Shown here one piece after another: positions 1 to 10,253 of a stretch of 64,000 bases of DNA. Each line of letters begins with the position of its first letter. Positions within the stretch are counted from its first letter, which is position 1. Position numbers and translations under genes: made by a program. Source of the DNA: Spongiihabitans sp965206355. GTDB lineage: Bacteria; Pseudomonadota; Gammaproteobacteria; Arenicellales; Poriferihabitantaceae. Where the stretch lies: the NCBI GenBank assembly GCA_965206355.1, contig OZ242212.1, positions 1,302,001 through 1,366,000 of the forward strand, given 5' to 3'. The notes beneath the pieces are model-generated. The model made no database searches. It was not told where the DNA came from and was given only the letters and a program-made list of their open reading frames with translations.

Positions 1-732
1 GCCCTTATCGGTGGCTGTGCGCCACACAGTATACCGCCAGTTATCAATAAGTCACCAGCACGGCATATTCCTGATGCCTATGTGGTCAAGCGCGGTGATT
101 CCATTTATAACATCTCTTGGGGATTTGGTCTGAATTTTCAGGACATTGCCAAGTGGAATGGCTTGAAGAAACCATATGCAGTTAAATTCGGACAGGTCAT
201 TGTGTTACGCAAGGAAGCCACTGGGAAAACCGCTAAAACGCGACCGTTGAATGCACGTGCATCCGCAACGAAGCAAGCCGCCGTTGCCACGACATTACCG
301 GCAAAGCGACTGGCACCCTCGCCGAAAAGGAATACTGCCAATGCGCCGGCAGTGGTGTTTTCAAAATCACCTGCTAAATGGAATTGGCCAGCAGAGGGCA
401 AGTTGGCTGGTAAGTATGCGCCAGTAAAAGGCAGTAATGGCATACAAATCGCTGGCGTAGCGGGAAGCCCCATAAAAGCGACCGCAGCTGGCAATGTGGT
501 GTATGCAGGTGAGGGGTTGAGGGGCTACGGTAAGCTGATTATTGTTAAGCATTCAATTCGATTTTTAAGTGCTTATGCACATAATCAGGATATTCTGGTC
601 AAGGAAGGGCAATCCATAAAATCCGGTCAACAAATTGCGCGTATGGGCAGCAGCGGTACGCAAGTAACTATGTTACATTTTGAAATTCGGGAAGACGGTA
701 AATCAGTTGACCCATTGAAGTATTTAAAGTGA
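1..732 (+). CDS. nlpD: NlpD-like LysM/LytM lipoprotein, 5' end cut by window edge
   Basis: The frame is open from base 1, so the start lies outside the window. The first visible residues, ALIGGC, end in a lipobox-like IGGC, which predicts an acylated lipoprotein. A LysM peptidoglycan-binding domain follows (YVVKRGDSIYNIS), then a low-complexity Ala/Lys/Pro linker, then a C-terminal M23/LytM domain. The LytM domain matches NlpD (RGYGKLIIVKH, LSAYAHN, MGSSGTQ, LHFEIR), but the first zinc-site motif is changed to NGIQIAG, so it is the degenerate, non-hydrolytic type. Proteins of this family activate periplasmic amidases during septal cell-wall splitting. In enterobacteria nlpD sits beside rpoS; here trpD follows after 41 bp. 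Confidence 0.9.
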   Translation, partial: ALIGGCAPHSIPPVINKSPARHIPDAYVVKRGDSIYNISWGFGLNFQDIAKWNGLKKPYAVKFGQVIVLRKEATGKTAKTRPLNARASATKQAAVATTLPAKRLAPSPKRNTANAPAVVFSKSPAKWNWPAEGKLAGKYAPVKGSNGIQIAGVAGSPIKATAAGNVVYAGEGLRGYGKLIIVKHSIRFLSAYAHNQDILVKEGQSIKSGQQIARMGSSGTQVTMLHFEIREDGKSVDPLKYLK

Positions 733-773
733 CCACATTCTAATTGATGAACCACCCCTAATTGGAGAATAAT

Positions 774-1808
774 ATGGCACTGCCTGATATTGATTTACCC
801 ACAGCTATTCGCCAGCTAGTTGCCGCGAAAAATTTGAGTCGGCAAGCCATGCAATCGGTGATGAGGTTGATTATGTCTGGAGGCGCCACCGATGCACAGA
901 TTGGCGCATTCCTGAGTGCACTTAGCATCAAAGGTGAATCGGTGGACGAAATTGTCGGTGCGGCAACGATAATGCGTGAGTTGTCAGTGAAAGTCATCAC
1001 CAAAGCGGACAAGATAGTGGATAGCGTGGGGACTGGTGGTGATGCTGCCAAACTGTTTAATGTATCAACCGCCAGTGCTTTGGTTGCATCGGCAGCGGGT
1101 GCGTGTGTCGGCAAACATGGTAATCGGGCAGCAACTGGTAACTCGGGCAGTGCCGATGTGCTGGAGGCTGCGGGTGTCAATATTGCTATCACTCCGCAAC
1201 AAGTGGGGCAGTGTATTGACCAATGTGGTATCGGTTTTATGTTCGCACCGAACCATCATGCGGCAATGCGCTATGCTATCGCTGCAAGAAAAGAAATCGG
1301 CATACGCACGGTATTTAATCTTCTCGGACCATTAACCAATCCGGCGGATGCTCGGTTTCAGTTGGTCGGGGTGTTCAGTGCGCAGTGGCTTCGACCGATT
1401 GCCGAAGTGCTTGCCGAGTTGGGTAGTGAACATACTGTGGTGGTGTGTTCCGATGACGGGCTGGATGAAATTTCCATCGCTGCGGATACGCGGGTTGTGG
1501 AATATAATAACGGCACATTCTCTGAATACCGGATTGCTCCTGAGCAATTTGGCATGCTCAGGTCTGATCTCAAAGCTATCGTTGTTGCCGATGCCAGCGA
1601 CAGTCTCGCTATGATTAAGCAGGCATTGGCAGGTGAAACGGGTGCGGCACGTGATATGCTGGCACTCAATGCCGGAGCGACTCTTTATGCGGGCAACTTG
1701 GTAGCTTCAATTGCAGACGGCATACATCTCGCCAATGAAATTCTTGATAATGGCAAAGCATTGGACAAACTGCAACATCTGAAAGAAGTGTCAAACTCCT
1801 TCTTGTAA
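774..1808 (+). CDS. trpD: Anthranilate phosphoribosyltransferase
   Basis: The protein (344 aa from this start) transfers the phosphoribosyl group of PRPP to anthranilate, the second step of tryptophan synthesis. The family signatures are complete: GTGGD in the SVGTGGDAAKLFN loop that binds PRPP, KHGNRAATGNSGSADVLEA, FMFAPNHHAAMRYA and GPLTNPA. Length is normal. The ATG at 774 is preferred over an in-frame TTG at 762 because GGAG at 764-767 sits about 6 nt upstream of it. No other trp gene is adjacent. The next gene, a LysR regulator, starts 17 bp downstream on the same strand, so the two may be cotranscribed. Confidence 0.95.
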   Translation: MALPDIDLPTAIRQLVAAKNLSRQAMQSVMRLIMSGGATDAQIGAFLSALSIKGESVDEIVGAATIMRELSVKVITKADKIVDSVGTGGDAAKLFNVSTASALVASAAGACVGKHGNRAATGNSGSADVLEAAGVNIAITPQQVGQCIDQCGIGFMFAPNHHAAMRYAIAARKEIGIRTVFNLLGPLTNPADARFQLVGVFSAQWLRPIAEVLAELGSEHTVVVCSDDGLDEISIAADTRVVEYNNGTFSEYRIAPEQFGMLRSDLKAIVVADASDSLAMIKQALAGETGAARDMLALNAGATLYAGNLVASIADGIHLANEILDNGKALDKLQHLKEVSNSFL

Positions 1809-1825
1809 AGCGTAGGGAAGTTGGC

Positions 1826-2677
1826 TTGAAAAATATACCCACCGATCTGCTGCGTACCTTTGTTACCATCGTCAAAGAAAATGGCTTCAGTAGTGCCGGG
1901 AATAAATTGGGGCGTTCTCAGCCGGCAGTGAGTTTACAAATGAACCGTTTGGAGGAACTGGTTGATCGAGCGATTATGATGCGAAATGGACGCTCGTTTC
2001 AGCTGACAGAAGATGGCGAAGTGTTGCTCGATTATGCCCAGAGAATTTTGCAGTTAAATGATGAGGTACTACTCAGGCTTTCCAGAACGAATCTAATCGG
2101 TAAGGTTCGACTGGGTATTCCGCATGAATTCGCTGTCTCTTATTTGCCGGATTTCCTCACCGATTTTTCTGAAACTTACCCGGGCATTGAGTTGGAGGTC
2201 ATCAGTGAACTGTCCAGCAATTTGTTGGCAAGACAAACGAGAGGTGAGCTGGATTTAGTGATTGCTATTCACAAAGAACTTGATATTGAGCCAACAACAG
2301 AAGGTTGGCATGAAAAGCTGGTTTGGGTAACCGATAAGAAGCATCGCAAAACGGAATACGAGAAAATCCCGCTGGTCGTTGCGCCTCATGGATGTGTTTA
2401 CCGACATCGTATGCTCAACACCCTCGACCGTGAATCCATCCCCTGGCGAATCATCTATACCGGCACCAGCTACGGAGGCATTTGCGCTGCGGTTATTGCT
2501 GGGCTGGGGGTTACCGTGCTTGCAGAAACAACAGTGCCAGCTGAATTACAAACCCACGTTTATACTACCCGACTTCCTCGCTTACCCGGGGCTAATGTAG
2601 AGCTGCATTACAGCCACGCCGATGCTGAACCCGCTGTTTTGCGCCTTGCCCAGTATATCATCAAGGTCAGCCGCTAG
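1826..2677 (+). CDS. LysR-family transcriptional regulator
   Basis: A 283-aa LysR-type regulator. The N-terminal 60 residues form the winged helix-turn-helix (LLRTFVTIVKENGFSSAGNKLGRSQPAVSLQMNRLEE) and are followed by the linker helix and a periplasmic-binding-protein-like effector domain (LRLGIPHEFAV, GELDLVIA, AGLGVTVLAE). The start is a TTG with AGGGA about 8 nt upstream. The ligand cannot be told from sequence. It follows trpD closely on the same strand, and the next genes downstream belong to an inserted defence island, so the original target may have been displaced. Confidence 0.88.
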   Translation: MKNIPTDLLRTFVTIVKENGFSSAGNKLGRSQPAVSLQMNRLEELVDRAIMMRNGRSFQLTEDGEVLLDYAQRILQLNDEVLLRLSRTNLIGKVRLGIPHEFAVSYLPDFLTDFSETYPGIELEVISELSSNLLARQTRGELDLVIAIHKELDIEPTTEGWHEKLVWVTDKKHRKTEYEKIPLVVAPHGCVYRHRMLNTLDRESIPWRIIYTGTSYGGICAAVIAGLGVTVLAETTVPAELQTHVYTTRLPRLPGANVELHYSHADAEPAVLRLAQYIIKVSR

Positions 2678-2847
2678 ATTTTGATGCGTAATAGTGAGAG
2701 GTTATCCTCAATAATGTCGCAAAAAAACGTAGTCGGTAATACGATTGTTGATTTGATTTTTTTGCATTAAATTCCGAGTCATTTAGCATGGGATACGCTA
2801 TCAAGGTGGATTGAAAATACTCAAAAGGACTTAAAAATAGTCTAATT
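2678..2847. other. Intergenic DNA before MITE copy 1
   Basis: The 468 bp between the LysR gene and mod consist of this AT-rich stretch, a 162-bp MITE (2848-3009) and a further 136 bp upstream of mod. No gene or convincing terminator was seen outside the MITE. Weak open frames here are artefacts of the MITE. Confidence 0.5.
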
Positions 2848-3009
2848 GAGACCTTTGCACAGAAGATGATTTCGCTTTCAGGCCAGGCAAAAACGCACGG
2901 AATGAGGGAGTTTATGCTTATAAATGACCGATTGAGACCAATTTTACCAACAGTAGGCGCTTTTAGGCGACGTAGCATGCAGGTGAAATGGCTTTCGTGC
3001 AAAGGTCTC
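2848..3009 (+). mobile_element. MITE copy 1 (162 bp, TSD TAATT)
   Basis: A non-coding element bounded by GAGACCTTTGCAC at the left and GTGCAAAGGTCTC at the right, flanked by a perfect 5-bp duplication TAATT (2843-2847 and 3010-3014). It is one of four related copies in the window (also 35429, 51732, 53999). It is about 23 bp longer than the others because of extra sequence near 2943-2975. No transposase of the parent element was found in the window. It lies directly upstream of the restriction-modification operon. Confidence 0.88.
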
Positions 3010-3145
3010 TAATTATTTCAAATGCTTACTCATAAATCAGGCGGTCATTGATATATGCAGAGATCATACATCCATAATTCGACAAGAGCGATTAAAAGAT
3101 GATGCAAAATACCATCATCCACAAGGTAAATGTTAGAATTCAGAA

Positions 3146-6100
3146 ATGAGCGACACTCCTAAAATAAAAAACAAAGATATTGAAGACAACATATTCAAAC
3201 TAAAAGCGAAGCTACGCGAGCTTTTTCAACTCGACCGTGGCGATCTGGATTTCGGTTTGTATCGGGTTATGGCACTAAAAAGTGTCGAGGTTGATGCGTT
3301 TCTTGAGCATCATCTGCTACCGCAGGTTACCGAAGTATTAGGGAGCATTGCTGACTCTGATACATCATTACTGGAAAAGATTCTTGACGCAGATACCAAA
3401 TCTGCTAGAGGACTTGGTGTTGACCCCGAGACAACCCCAAAGGTTCAGGAATTAAACGCACAGATAAAAGCCGCTAAACGCGACCAGCAAACGGAAGCGG
3501 ATACCTACAACCACCTTTACAATTTCTTCTCACGCTACTATGACGAAGGCGACTTCATGTCGCTACGCCGCTACAAAAGCGCGGGCAAGGAAGCCTATGC
3601 AATCCCCTACAACGGTGAAGAAGTCAAATTGCATTGGGCAAATTCTGACCAGTATTACATCAAAACAACAGAGAACTATTCTTCTTACGTTTTCACCGTT
3701 GGCAAAAACAATCAGCAACGCCATGTCCGCTTTCAGATTGCCGAAGCCGATAACGAAAAGGACAATATCCAAGCAGTAAACGGAAAAAAACGTCTCTTTG
3801 TTCTGGCAAAAGACTTTCTTGTCGATGAAGGAAACACGCTGATTATCCGCTTTGACCACCGCCCTTTGAGCGCGGGAGAAAAAACAAAATACCCTCAAAA
3901 CGGCAGCAAACAACAAGCGACAATCAACAAAGATACCGAGCAGAGAATACTTAAACGCCTCAAAGGTGGCTGGCAAGCTCTCATTTTTGCTCCCTGCCCA
4001 ACTGAAGCCGATGAGACTCGCACCTTGCTAGGCAAACATATCACCGCTTATACATCAAAGAATAGTTTTGATTATTTCATTCACAAAGACTTGGGCGGGT
4101 TTTTACGCCGAGAATTAGATTTCTATCTGAAAAGCGAAGTCATATCAATTGATAATCTGGAATTAAACGATGATCCCACCGTTTTTATCCGAAACTTGGC
4201 ACAAATCAAGACAATTAAACGGGTCGGTGGCAAAATCATAGATTTTCTCGCCCAACTGGAAGATTTTCAAAAACAACTCTGGTTGAAAAAGAAATTTGTG
4301 CTGGAAACCCAGTATTGCGTTACCTTGGATAAGGTGCCGGAATCCTTATATGCCACGATTATCAAAAACAAAACACAGCGGGATGAATGGATAAAACTAT
4401 TTGCCATTGATGAAATAACAGGCGATATTGTCGCTGTGGCTTATAGCAAACCACTGACCCCTGAATTTCTGAAACAAAATCCGTATTTGGTGTTGGACAC
4501 AAGACATTTTGACCGGAAGTTTGTGGAGACATTGCTATCCAGCTTATCAGACATTGCACCCCTTGAAGAACAGATGAATGGCTTGCTTGTGCATGGAGAA
4601 AATTTTCAAGCGTTGAATTTGTTGCAGGCAAGGTATCGGGAGCAGGTGAAATGTATCTATATTGATCCGCCGTATAATACTGGCGAGGATGAGTTTATTT
4701 ATAAAGATAATCTCAAACATTCTTCATGGCTTACAATGATCAATGAAAGAGTTGGTCTATCGAAATATTTATTGCAAACTGATGGAACGTTTTTTTCAAG
4801 CATTGACCACAATGAACTTTTTACATTGAAGCCCTGTATGGATTCCCTTTTTTCGGGAAACTTGGAAGGTTTGATTAGTTGGAGAAGACGCCATAATCAA
4901 CCTAATGACCGTACTAAAATGATTGGGTTGGTTTCTGAATACATCCTGGCTTACGCAAAAGACTCCATTGCGTTGAAAAAAATCGGTGTTGGTAAAATTG
5001 ATTTGACGGGGAAATTTTCAAATCCTGACGCTGATTCACGCGGCGACTGGTCATCAAAACCATGGAAAGTTGGAGTGGGACAAAGCGGGACTCGCTATAC
5101 AATCGTAACTCCAACTGGTGAGCATCTTGATGAGGAATGGATGGGAGATGAATCAACATATCAAAACCTTTTCCGAGACAATCGTATAATATTTCCTAAG
5201 AATGGATGTGGACTTCCCAGAAAAAAATATTTTAAGTTTGAGAGAGAAGAAGAAGGACAATGCGCTACTAATTGGTGGGAGCATGCATATTTTGGACACA
5301 ATGCTGGCGCAACATCTGCTTTGTTTGATTTGTTAGGGAATCAAAATACATTCAACAACCCTAAACCTACGGAATTAATTCGGGGAATCTTACAAATCTC
5401 GGGATACGCCGTAGATGTTGTTCTTGACTATTTTGCCGGTTCTGGCACTACGGGTCATGCGGTAATCAATCTCAATCGTGAGGACGGCGGAGACCGTAAA
5501 TATATTCTCGTGGAAGTCGGGCATCATTTTGAAACCGTACTCCTGCCACGCATTAAAAAAGTCATTTATTCCAAAGACTGGAAAGACGGCAAACCAATAG
5601 ACCGAAACGGGATCAGTCAGTTATTCAAATATATCCGTCTTGAATCCTATGAAGACACATTGGACAGTTTAACCGTTCAGTCCCGACACGATCTTGTTGC
5701 GGCAACGGAAAGCAAGAAAATGCTCGAAGATTACCAACTGCGCTATGCGCTTGGCGAAGAAACAGCACAAAGTGCTTCATTGCTGGGAAAAGATTTTATT
5801 GACCCGTTTAATTACACCTTGTCAGTGGTGCGTGACGGCATTCGCCGTGATGTGAATGTTGATCTGGTGGAAACATTTAACTATTTGCTCGGCTTGCGAC
5901 TGGCTAGTCGCCGACAGATAGCGGGTGTTTTGACAGTGACAGGGATTACCGAAAAAGGCGAAAATTGTCTGATTCTCTGGCGCAATTTGGAAAAAATGAA
6001 CGCATCCAAACTGGATAAATGGTTTAGCAAACATCGCACCACTTTTGGTGATGATGTAAACCTAATTTATGTCAATGGCGACCATACTCTGAACGCGCTT

Positions 6101-6178
6101 AGGCAAGCAAATAATCAGTGGGAGGCTATTACAACGGAACCGGTGTTCTGTGAATTGATGTTTGCTGGAACGGAATGA
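3146..6178 (+). CDS. mod: Type III-like DNA adenine methyltransferase (Mod), long form
   Basis: A 1010-aa site-specific N6-adenine methyltransferase. The catalytic motif DPPY is at residues 507-510 (YIDPPYNTG), and the SAM-binding motif FAGSG is at about residue 763. The order DPPY before FxGxG is the beta-class arrangement used by type III Mod proteins. The first 430 residues are an extension not found in classical Mod proteins of about 650 aa; they start with charged helices and include a segment resembling those in long Mod-type enzymes (FGLYRVM). The variable region between the two motifs should contain the target recognition domain. The stop codon overlaps the next start (ATGATG at 6175), so the three genes 3146-10253 form a coupled operon. 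Methylation would protect host sites from the Res subunit. Confidence 0.9.
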   Translation: MSDTPKIKNKDIEDNIFKLKAKLRELFQLDRGDLDFGLYRVMALKSVEVDAFLEHHLLPQVTEVLGSIADSDTSLLEKILDADTKSARGLGVDPETTPKVQELNAQIKAAKRDQQTEADTYNHLYNFFSRYYDEGDFMSLRRYKSAGKEAYAIPYNGEEVKLHWANSDQYYIKTTENYSSYVFTVGKNNQQRHVRFQIAEADNEKDNIQAVNGKKRLFVLAKDFLVDEGNTLIIRFDHRPLSAGEKTKYPQNGSKQQATINKDTEQRILKRLKGGWQALIFAPCPTEADETRTLLGKHITAYTSKNSFDYFIHKDLGGFLRRELDFYLKSEVISIDNLELNDDPTVFIRNLAQIKTIKRVGGKIIDFLAQLEDFQKQLWLKKKFVLETQYCVTLDKVPESLYATIIKNKTQRDEWIKLFAIDEITGDIVAVAYSKPLTPEFLKQNPYLVLDTRHFDRKFVETLLSSLSDIAPLEEQMNGLLVHGENFQALNLLQARYREQVKCIYIDPPYNTGEDEFIYKDNLKHSSWLTMINERVGLSKYLLQTDGTFFSSIDHNELFTLKPCMDSLFSGNLEGLISWRRRHNQPNDRTKMIGLVSEYILAYAKDSIALKKIGVGKIDLTGKFSNPDADSRGDWSSKPWKVGVGQSGTRYTIVTPTGEHLDEEWMGDESTYQNLFRDNRIIFPKNGCGLPRKKYFKFEREEEGQCATNWWEHAYFGHNAGATSALFDLLGNQNTFNNPKPTELIRGILQISGYAVDVVLDYFAGSGTTGHAVINLNREDGGDRKYILVEVGHHFETVLLPRIKKVIYSKDWKDGKPIDRNGISQLFKYIRLESYEDTLDSLTVQSRHDLVAATESKKMLEDYQLRYALGEETAQSASLLGKDFIDPFNYTLSVVRDGIRRDVNVDLVETFNYLLGLRLASRRQIAGVLTVTGITEKGENCLILWRNLEKMNASKLDKWFSKHRTTFGDDVNLIYVNGDHTLNALRQANNQWEAITTEPVFCELMFAGTE

Positions 6179-7125
6179 TGGTTGGTGAGGACGATAAAAA
6201 ACAGCGCAACCTTACCTTTTCACAGCGCGAAGGCAAAGCACCCTTGCCAGAGGCTTTGCAGACAGGGAAACTAACAACAAAATTCAGGAATCGGGTTTGG
6301 TATGTTATTGCAAATAATATCGAAGAGCATGAATGTTCAAGAGAATACGAGGGGCTGGAAAAGTGTGAGTATATAGAGATAGGAGTAGAGCCTAGTTATT
6401 GGGGTTTTAATGAATTAAAAGCAGGAATTTTTTGGCAAAAATTTTATCCTCTATACTGCTTTAATATTTTAGAAACCCCCCATGATGAAATTGAAAACAA
6501 AGGCCCAAAAGAGCTAAAGACATGGTTAAAAGATCTGACTTCTCAAGGAGAATCACATGAATTAATTACTTTATTGGAATATATGTTGCGTCTTTCTACC
6601 ATTCCAAAAAAACTAGCTAATGATATAGTAGCATGTTTTGCATTAGCTCCTTACTTGATAGACCGATCAAGTAGACCGATCTACATTATCCCCGCCACAA
6701 GCGAGGAAATGAAAGAAAATATTAAAAGAGCATTAGCTAACATTAACCCATCAGAATTAACCGGAGTAAAGCAGCACCTGGGAAATGCTACGCAAGAACT
6801 AAACAATAATAATTTCGCCGCGTCTATTCGAGAAAGCATATATGCCGTTGAATCGGTTACTCGACAAATTGACCCTAAAAAATCAGAAAATTTTAAGGAC
6901 GCATTGAATTCGCTTGAAAAAAGTGGAATGCTCAAACACAAAGCATTGAAAGAAGCGTTTAATAAACTCTATGGCTATACCAGTAATGAGCAAGGCATTC
7001 GCCATGCTCTAATTGATACTGATACGGCGAATGTTGGACTTGCCGAAGCCATCTTTATGTACGGCGCATGTGTGTCATTCATTGATTATCTTGCCAGCAA
7101 GAAAACACAGATGAAAACACCATGA
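6175..7125 (+). CDS. AbiJ-like protein inside the R-M operon
   Basis: A 316-aa protein encoded between mod and res. The N-terminus (LTFSQREGKAPLPEALQ...FRNRVWYVI) resembles the AbiJ N-terminal domain type 4. The C-terminal third (YGYTSNEQGIRHALIDTD...AIFMYGACVSFIDYL) resembles the helical HEPN-like region of AbiJ-family abortive-infection proteins. A canonical RxxxxH RNase motif is not evident there, so nuclease activity should not be assumed. It overlaps mod by 4 bp and res by 4 bp (ATGA at both junctions), which implies translational coupling and joint expression with the R-M enzymes. The role could be a back-up abortive response or a regulator of the Res complex. Family assignment is by resemblance only. 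Confidence 0.7.
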   Translation: MMVGEDDKKQRNLTFSQREGKAPLPEALQTGKLTTKFRNRVWYVIANNIEEHECSREYEGLEKCEYIEIGVEPSYWGFNELKAGIFWQKFYPLYCFNILETPHDEIENKGPKELKTWLKDLTSQGESHELITLLEYMLRLSTIPKKLANDIVACFALAPYLIDRSSRPIYIIPATSEEMKENIKRALANINPSELTGVKQHLGNATQELNNNNFAASIRESIYAVESVTRQIDPKKSENFKDALNSLEKSGMLKHKALKEAFNKLYGYTSNEQGIRHALIDTDTANVGLAEAIFMYGACVSFIDYLASKKTQMKTP

Positions 7126-10100
7126 CCCCGCTTGAAAAACGCATGGTTCTGCATCGGTTTATGTGTGCCCAGTTCGGTTACAAGGACCTACGCGATATGT
7201 TGGATCAAATCGATAAGATAACGCAACAGTTAGCGGGCAATGAAAGTAGCCCATTTGCTCAGGCAATCTTGTTGCGTCTCCATTCTGATAATCCCGTAAC
7301 ACCCGAAGAGGTTGCTCGTTACGATAACAACATTGCTACTTATAGCCAGATGTTGAGCATGATGGCAGATAGGGGCAGATCGTGGAAATCCTTTCAATAT
7401 CTTGCTTTACTCTTTACCGAACGCTATCTTGACTTGTATTTTGAAGATTCGGAGCAATTGGTTGAAACCTTAAACGGTTGGAAAAAAAATCATTGGATGC
7501 AACAGGCAAATGGTGCAACCGATGTCTCCGACTATACGATTGATGACTTACGAACGCTTGCTTTTCAGAGTGCAACAGGGTCGGGAAAAACCCTTCTTTT
7601 ACACGCGAATATTCTGCAATATAAGCACTACCTGAAGGAATACAAACAATTACATAAACTTAACAAAATAATATTGGTAACACCCGATGAAGGACTCTCC
7701 CGCCAGCATCTGCGCGAACTGCAATCAAGCGGTATTGCGGCACAACTTTTTTCTGACAATGCCGCAACAGAGATTTTTTCTCATGGTGGTCTGGTTGATA
7801 TTATCGACCTGCATAAATTGGATGAAAAGAAAGGCATCAAACGGGTTGCTCTGGAGTCGTTTGAAGAAAACAATCTGGTTATGGTCGATGAAGGACATTT
7901 AGGAACGGGTGGAACGGTGTGGCGAAACCGTCGTAAGCAACTTGCTAGAAATGGTTTCACCTTTGAATATTCGGCAACCTTTAATCAGGCGGTTTCTGGC
8001 AATGGGGAAGAGATAAAAAAACTACGCGATGAATATGGGAAATCCATTTTGTTTGATTATTCATACAAGTTTTTCTATGAAGATGGTTATGGGAAGGACT
8101 ATCAAATATCCAACTTGCAGGATACCAAAGATAGCGAAGTGAACAACTTTTATTTGCTCGCTTGCCTGTTGATATTTTATCAGCAGTGCCTGATTTACAA
8201 AAACAAAAACGGACAATGGCAGAATTTTAATATCGCCCATCCACTGTGGGTCTTTCTTGGAAAGACGGTTACGGGCGGTAAGTCTGCTGGAAAGAAAGCA
8301 ACAGAAACCGATGTTATTCGGATTATCAGCTTTCTGGCTTGGGTACAAAGCCAAAAGGAACAAGCGATAAAGGACATTGATAAGCTCACAAGCGGTCATA
8401 CTGGCCTTGTTGATGAAAATGGCATGGACATATTCAGCAAATCTTTTCCCTATATTCCGGAAAGTCCAGCGAGTGATATTTACGATGATTTATGCTCGAC
8501 TGTTTTTCACGGCAAAGGACAGCTACATATATCTCATCTGACCGGCATGGATGAGCTTCAACTTAACACCGGAAACGAACACCCATTCGGAGTCATCAAT
8601 GTTGGAGACGCATCGGGGCTGTACACAAAACTTGAAGCCGTTGAAGAACCGTTATTTTCGCTTTCAAAGAACCTGTTTACCCGCCCCCTTTTCGGCGATG
8701 TGGATAACAGCAACTCCCCGCTGAATATCGTTATCGGTGCGCGCAAATTTGTTGCTGGATGGAATTCATGGCGCGTTAGCACAATGGGGCTTATGCATGT
8801 CGGAACGGGGGAAGGACCACAAATTATTCAGATGTTTGGTCGTGGTGTCCGTCTCAAGGGATATGGCATGTCGCTCAAACGGCATACCGCACTTGAGGGT
8901 GAACGTCCACTGGATAGCAATCAACTCAAATTTCTTGAAACGCTTAATATCTTTGGTCTTAAAGCCAACTATATGGACAAATTCAAACAGTATTTACAAA
9001 AAGAGGGCGTTAATGTTGATCGAGTTACCCTTGTATTGCCAGTAAAAAAACAGCTCACAAATATAAAACACCTTAAAATTCTTAAAAAACAGGACATCGG
9101 CGAGTTTCAATACTCAAAGGCACGCCTTGATTTGCCAGCCCAACCCGACAAACGAATCAGGGTAACGCTTGATCGTTACAAGCACTTGCAAGTTATTGCA
9201 TCAGAAGAATACCAAACAGGAAGCACAACACGCGCTAAAACAGAAGGAAAAATTAAGAAAAGGCATCTGGATTTGATCAACAAAAGAGAAGTCTATCATC
9301 AAGTACTAGAACGAAAACACCGGTATTCATGGCATAACATCGCCGTTTCCCAAGAGACAGTGGATACGTTACTTGAAAATCAAGATTGGTACGCACTTTA
9401 TATTCCATCTGAAAAACTTCAACCATCACGCTACGGCAGAGTGCGAGAATGGGAAGCCCTTGCGGTTGATTTGATTTGTGAATATGCAAACCAATATTGG
9501 CGCAGAGAGAGAAATATCTGGGAACATAAATACATTGAAGCCGTGCCACTGGATGATAACGCGAATTATTTTGATGAATATCAAATTTCTGTTGATGCCG
9601 GGGAAGAAAACCTGATAAAAAACATTAAGCAGTTGGTTGAAGATGTGGGAAATGGTCAATACGAAGAGCAATTAGGTTTAGGTGATGTGAATATATTGAC
9701 TTCATGTTTTCACGCTTATGTGCCGTTGTTTCATGCTTCAACCGGTTCGGAAAAATCCGTTCAAATTTCTCCGCTTGTCTTAAATGATGGTGAAGCCCAG
9801 TTTATTAAAGACCTGAAAAAGATTGTGGAAAGTGCGAATATTTCTTTTCTAAAAGAAAAGCATATCTACCTGATGCGTAACATGAGTCGTGGAAAAGGGG
9901 TTTCTTTTTTTGATGATTATTCTTTTTATCCTGACTTCATTCTTTGGGTCAAAGGCTCCGACAGACAAGACATTCTGTTTATCGACCCTAAAGGGCTTGT
10001 GAATTTTAACAGTCGTGTTATCTCCAAAGTGAACCTGCATGAGCGGATAAAAGACACCGAGAAAAAGATTCAGCAGAAACATAAAAATCTTTTTCTGCAT

Positions 10101-10253
10101 TCCTATATCTGGTCTGTCACACATCCTAAAGACATTGGAAGCGATAGCGCAATGACACAGAATGATTGCCGAGAAAAGGGTATATTTCTGGCTCAAGGGG
10201 GTTCTTTTGAGATGATTTGTCTCTTGCAACACGCGCTTGGTTGCCCTAAATGA
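7122..10253 (+). CDS. res: Type III-like restriction endonuclease (Res)
   Basis: A 1043-aa SF2 helicase-nuclease. Walker A is ATGSGKT at residues 151-157, motif II is DEGH at 256-259, motif III is SAT (EYSATFN), and motif VI is QMFGRGVR. The C-terminus carries a PD-(D/E)xK nuclease core: YPDF with D938, then IDPKG with D955 and K957. This is the usual layout of type III Res subunits, which translocate or slide on DNA with Mod and cut at a distance. The start overlaps the preceding AbiJ-like stop. 163 bp separate it from relA. The three-gene island sits between housekeeping genes, with a MITE at its upstream border. Confidence 0.9.
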   Translation: MTPLEKRMVLHRFMCAQFGYKDLRDMLDQIDKITQQLAGNESSPFAQAILLRLHSDNPVTPEEVARYDNNIATYSQMLSMMADRGRSWKSFQYLALLFTERYLDLYFEDSEQLVETLNGWKKNHWMQQANGATDVSDYTIDDLRTLAFQSATGSGKTLLLHANILQYKHYLKEYKQLHKLNKIILVTPDEGLSRQHLRELQSSGIAAQLFSDNAATEIFSHGGLVDIIDLHKLDEKKGIKRVALESFEENNLVMVDEGHLGTGGTVWRNRRKQLARNGFTFEYSATFNQAVSGNGEEIKKLRDEYGKSILFDYSYKFFYEDGYGKDYQISNLQDTKDSEVNNFYLLACLLIFYQQCLIYKNKNGQWQNFNIAHPLWVFLGKTVTGGKSAGKKATETDVIRIISFLAWVQSQKEQAIKDIDKLTSGHTGLVDENGMDIFSKSFPYIPESPASDIYDDLCSTVFHGKGQLHISHLTGMDELQLNTGNEHPFGVINVGDASGLYTKLEAVEEPLFSLSKNLFTRPLFGDVDNSNSPLNIVIGARKFVAGWNSWRVSTMGLMHVGTGEGPQIIQMFGRGVRLKGYGMSLKRHTALEGERPLDSNQLKFLETLNIFGLKANYMDKFKQYLQKEGVNVDRVTLVLPVKKQLTNIKHLKILKKQDIGEFQYSKARLDLPAQPDKRIRVTLDRYKHLQVIASEEYQTGSTTRAKTEGKIKKRHLDLINKREVYHQVLERKHRYSWHNIAVSQETVDTLLENQDWYALYIPSEKLQPSRYGRVREWEALAVDLICEYANQYWRRERNIWEHKYIEAVPLDDNANYFDEYQISVDAGEENLIKNIKQLVEDVGNGQYEEQLGLGDVNILTSCFHAYVPLFHASTGSEKSVQISPLVLNDGEAQFIKDLKKIVESANISFLKEKHIYLMRNMSRGKGVSFFDDYSFYPDFILWVKGSDRQDILFIDPKGLVNFNSRVISKVNLHERIKDTEKKIQQKHKNLFLHSYIWSVTHPKDIGSDSAMTQNDCREKGIFLAQGGSFEMICLLQHALGCPK

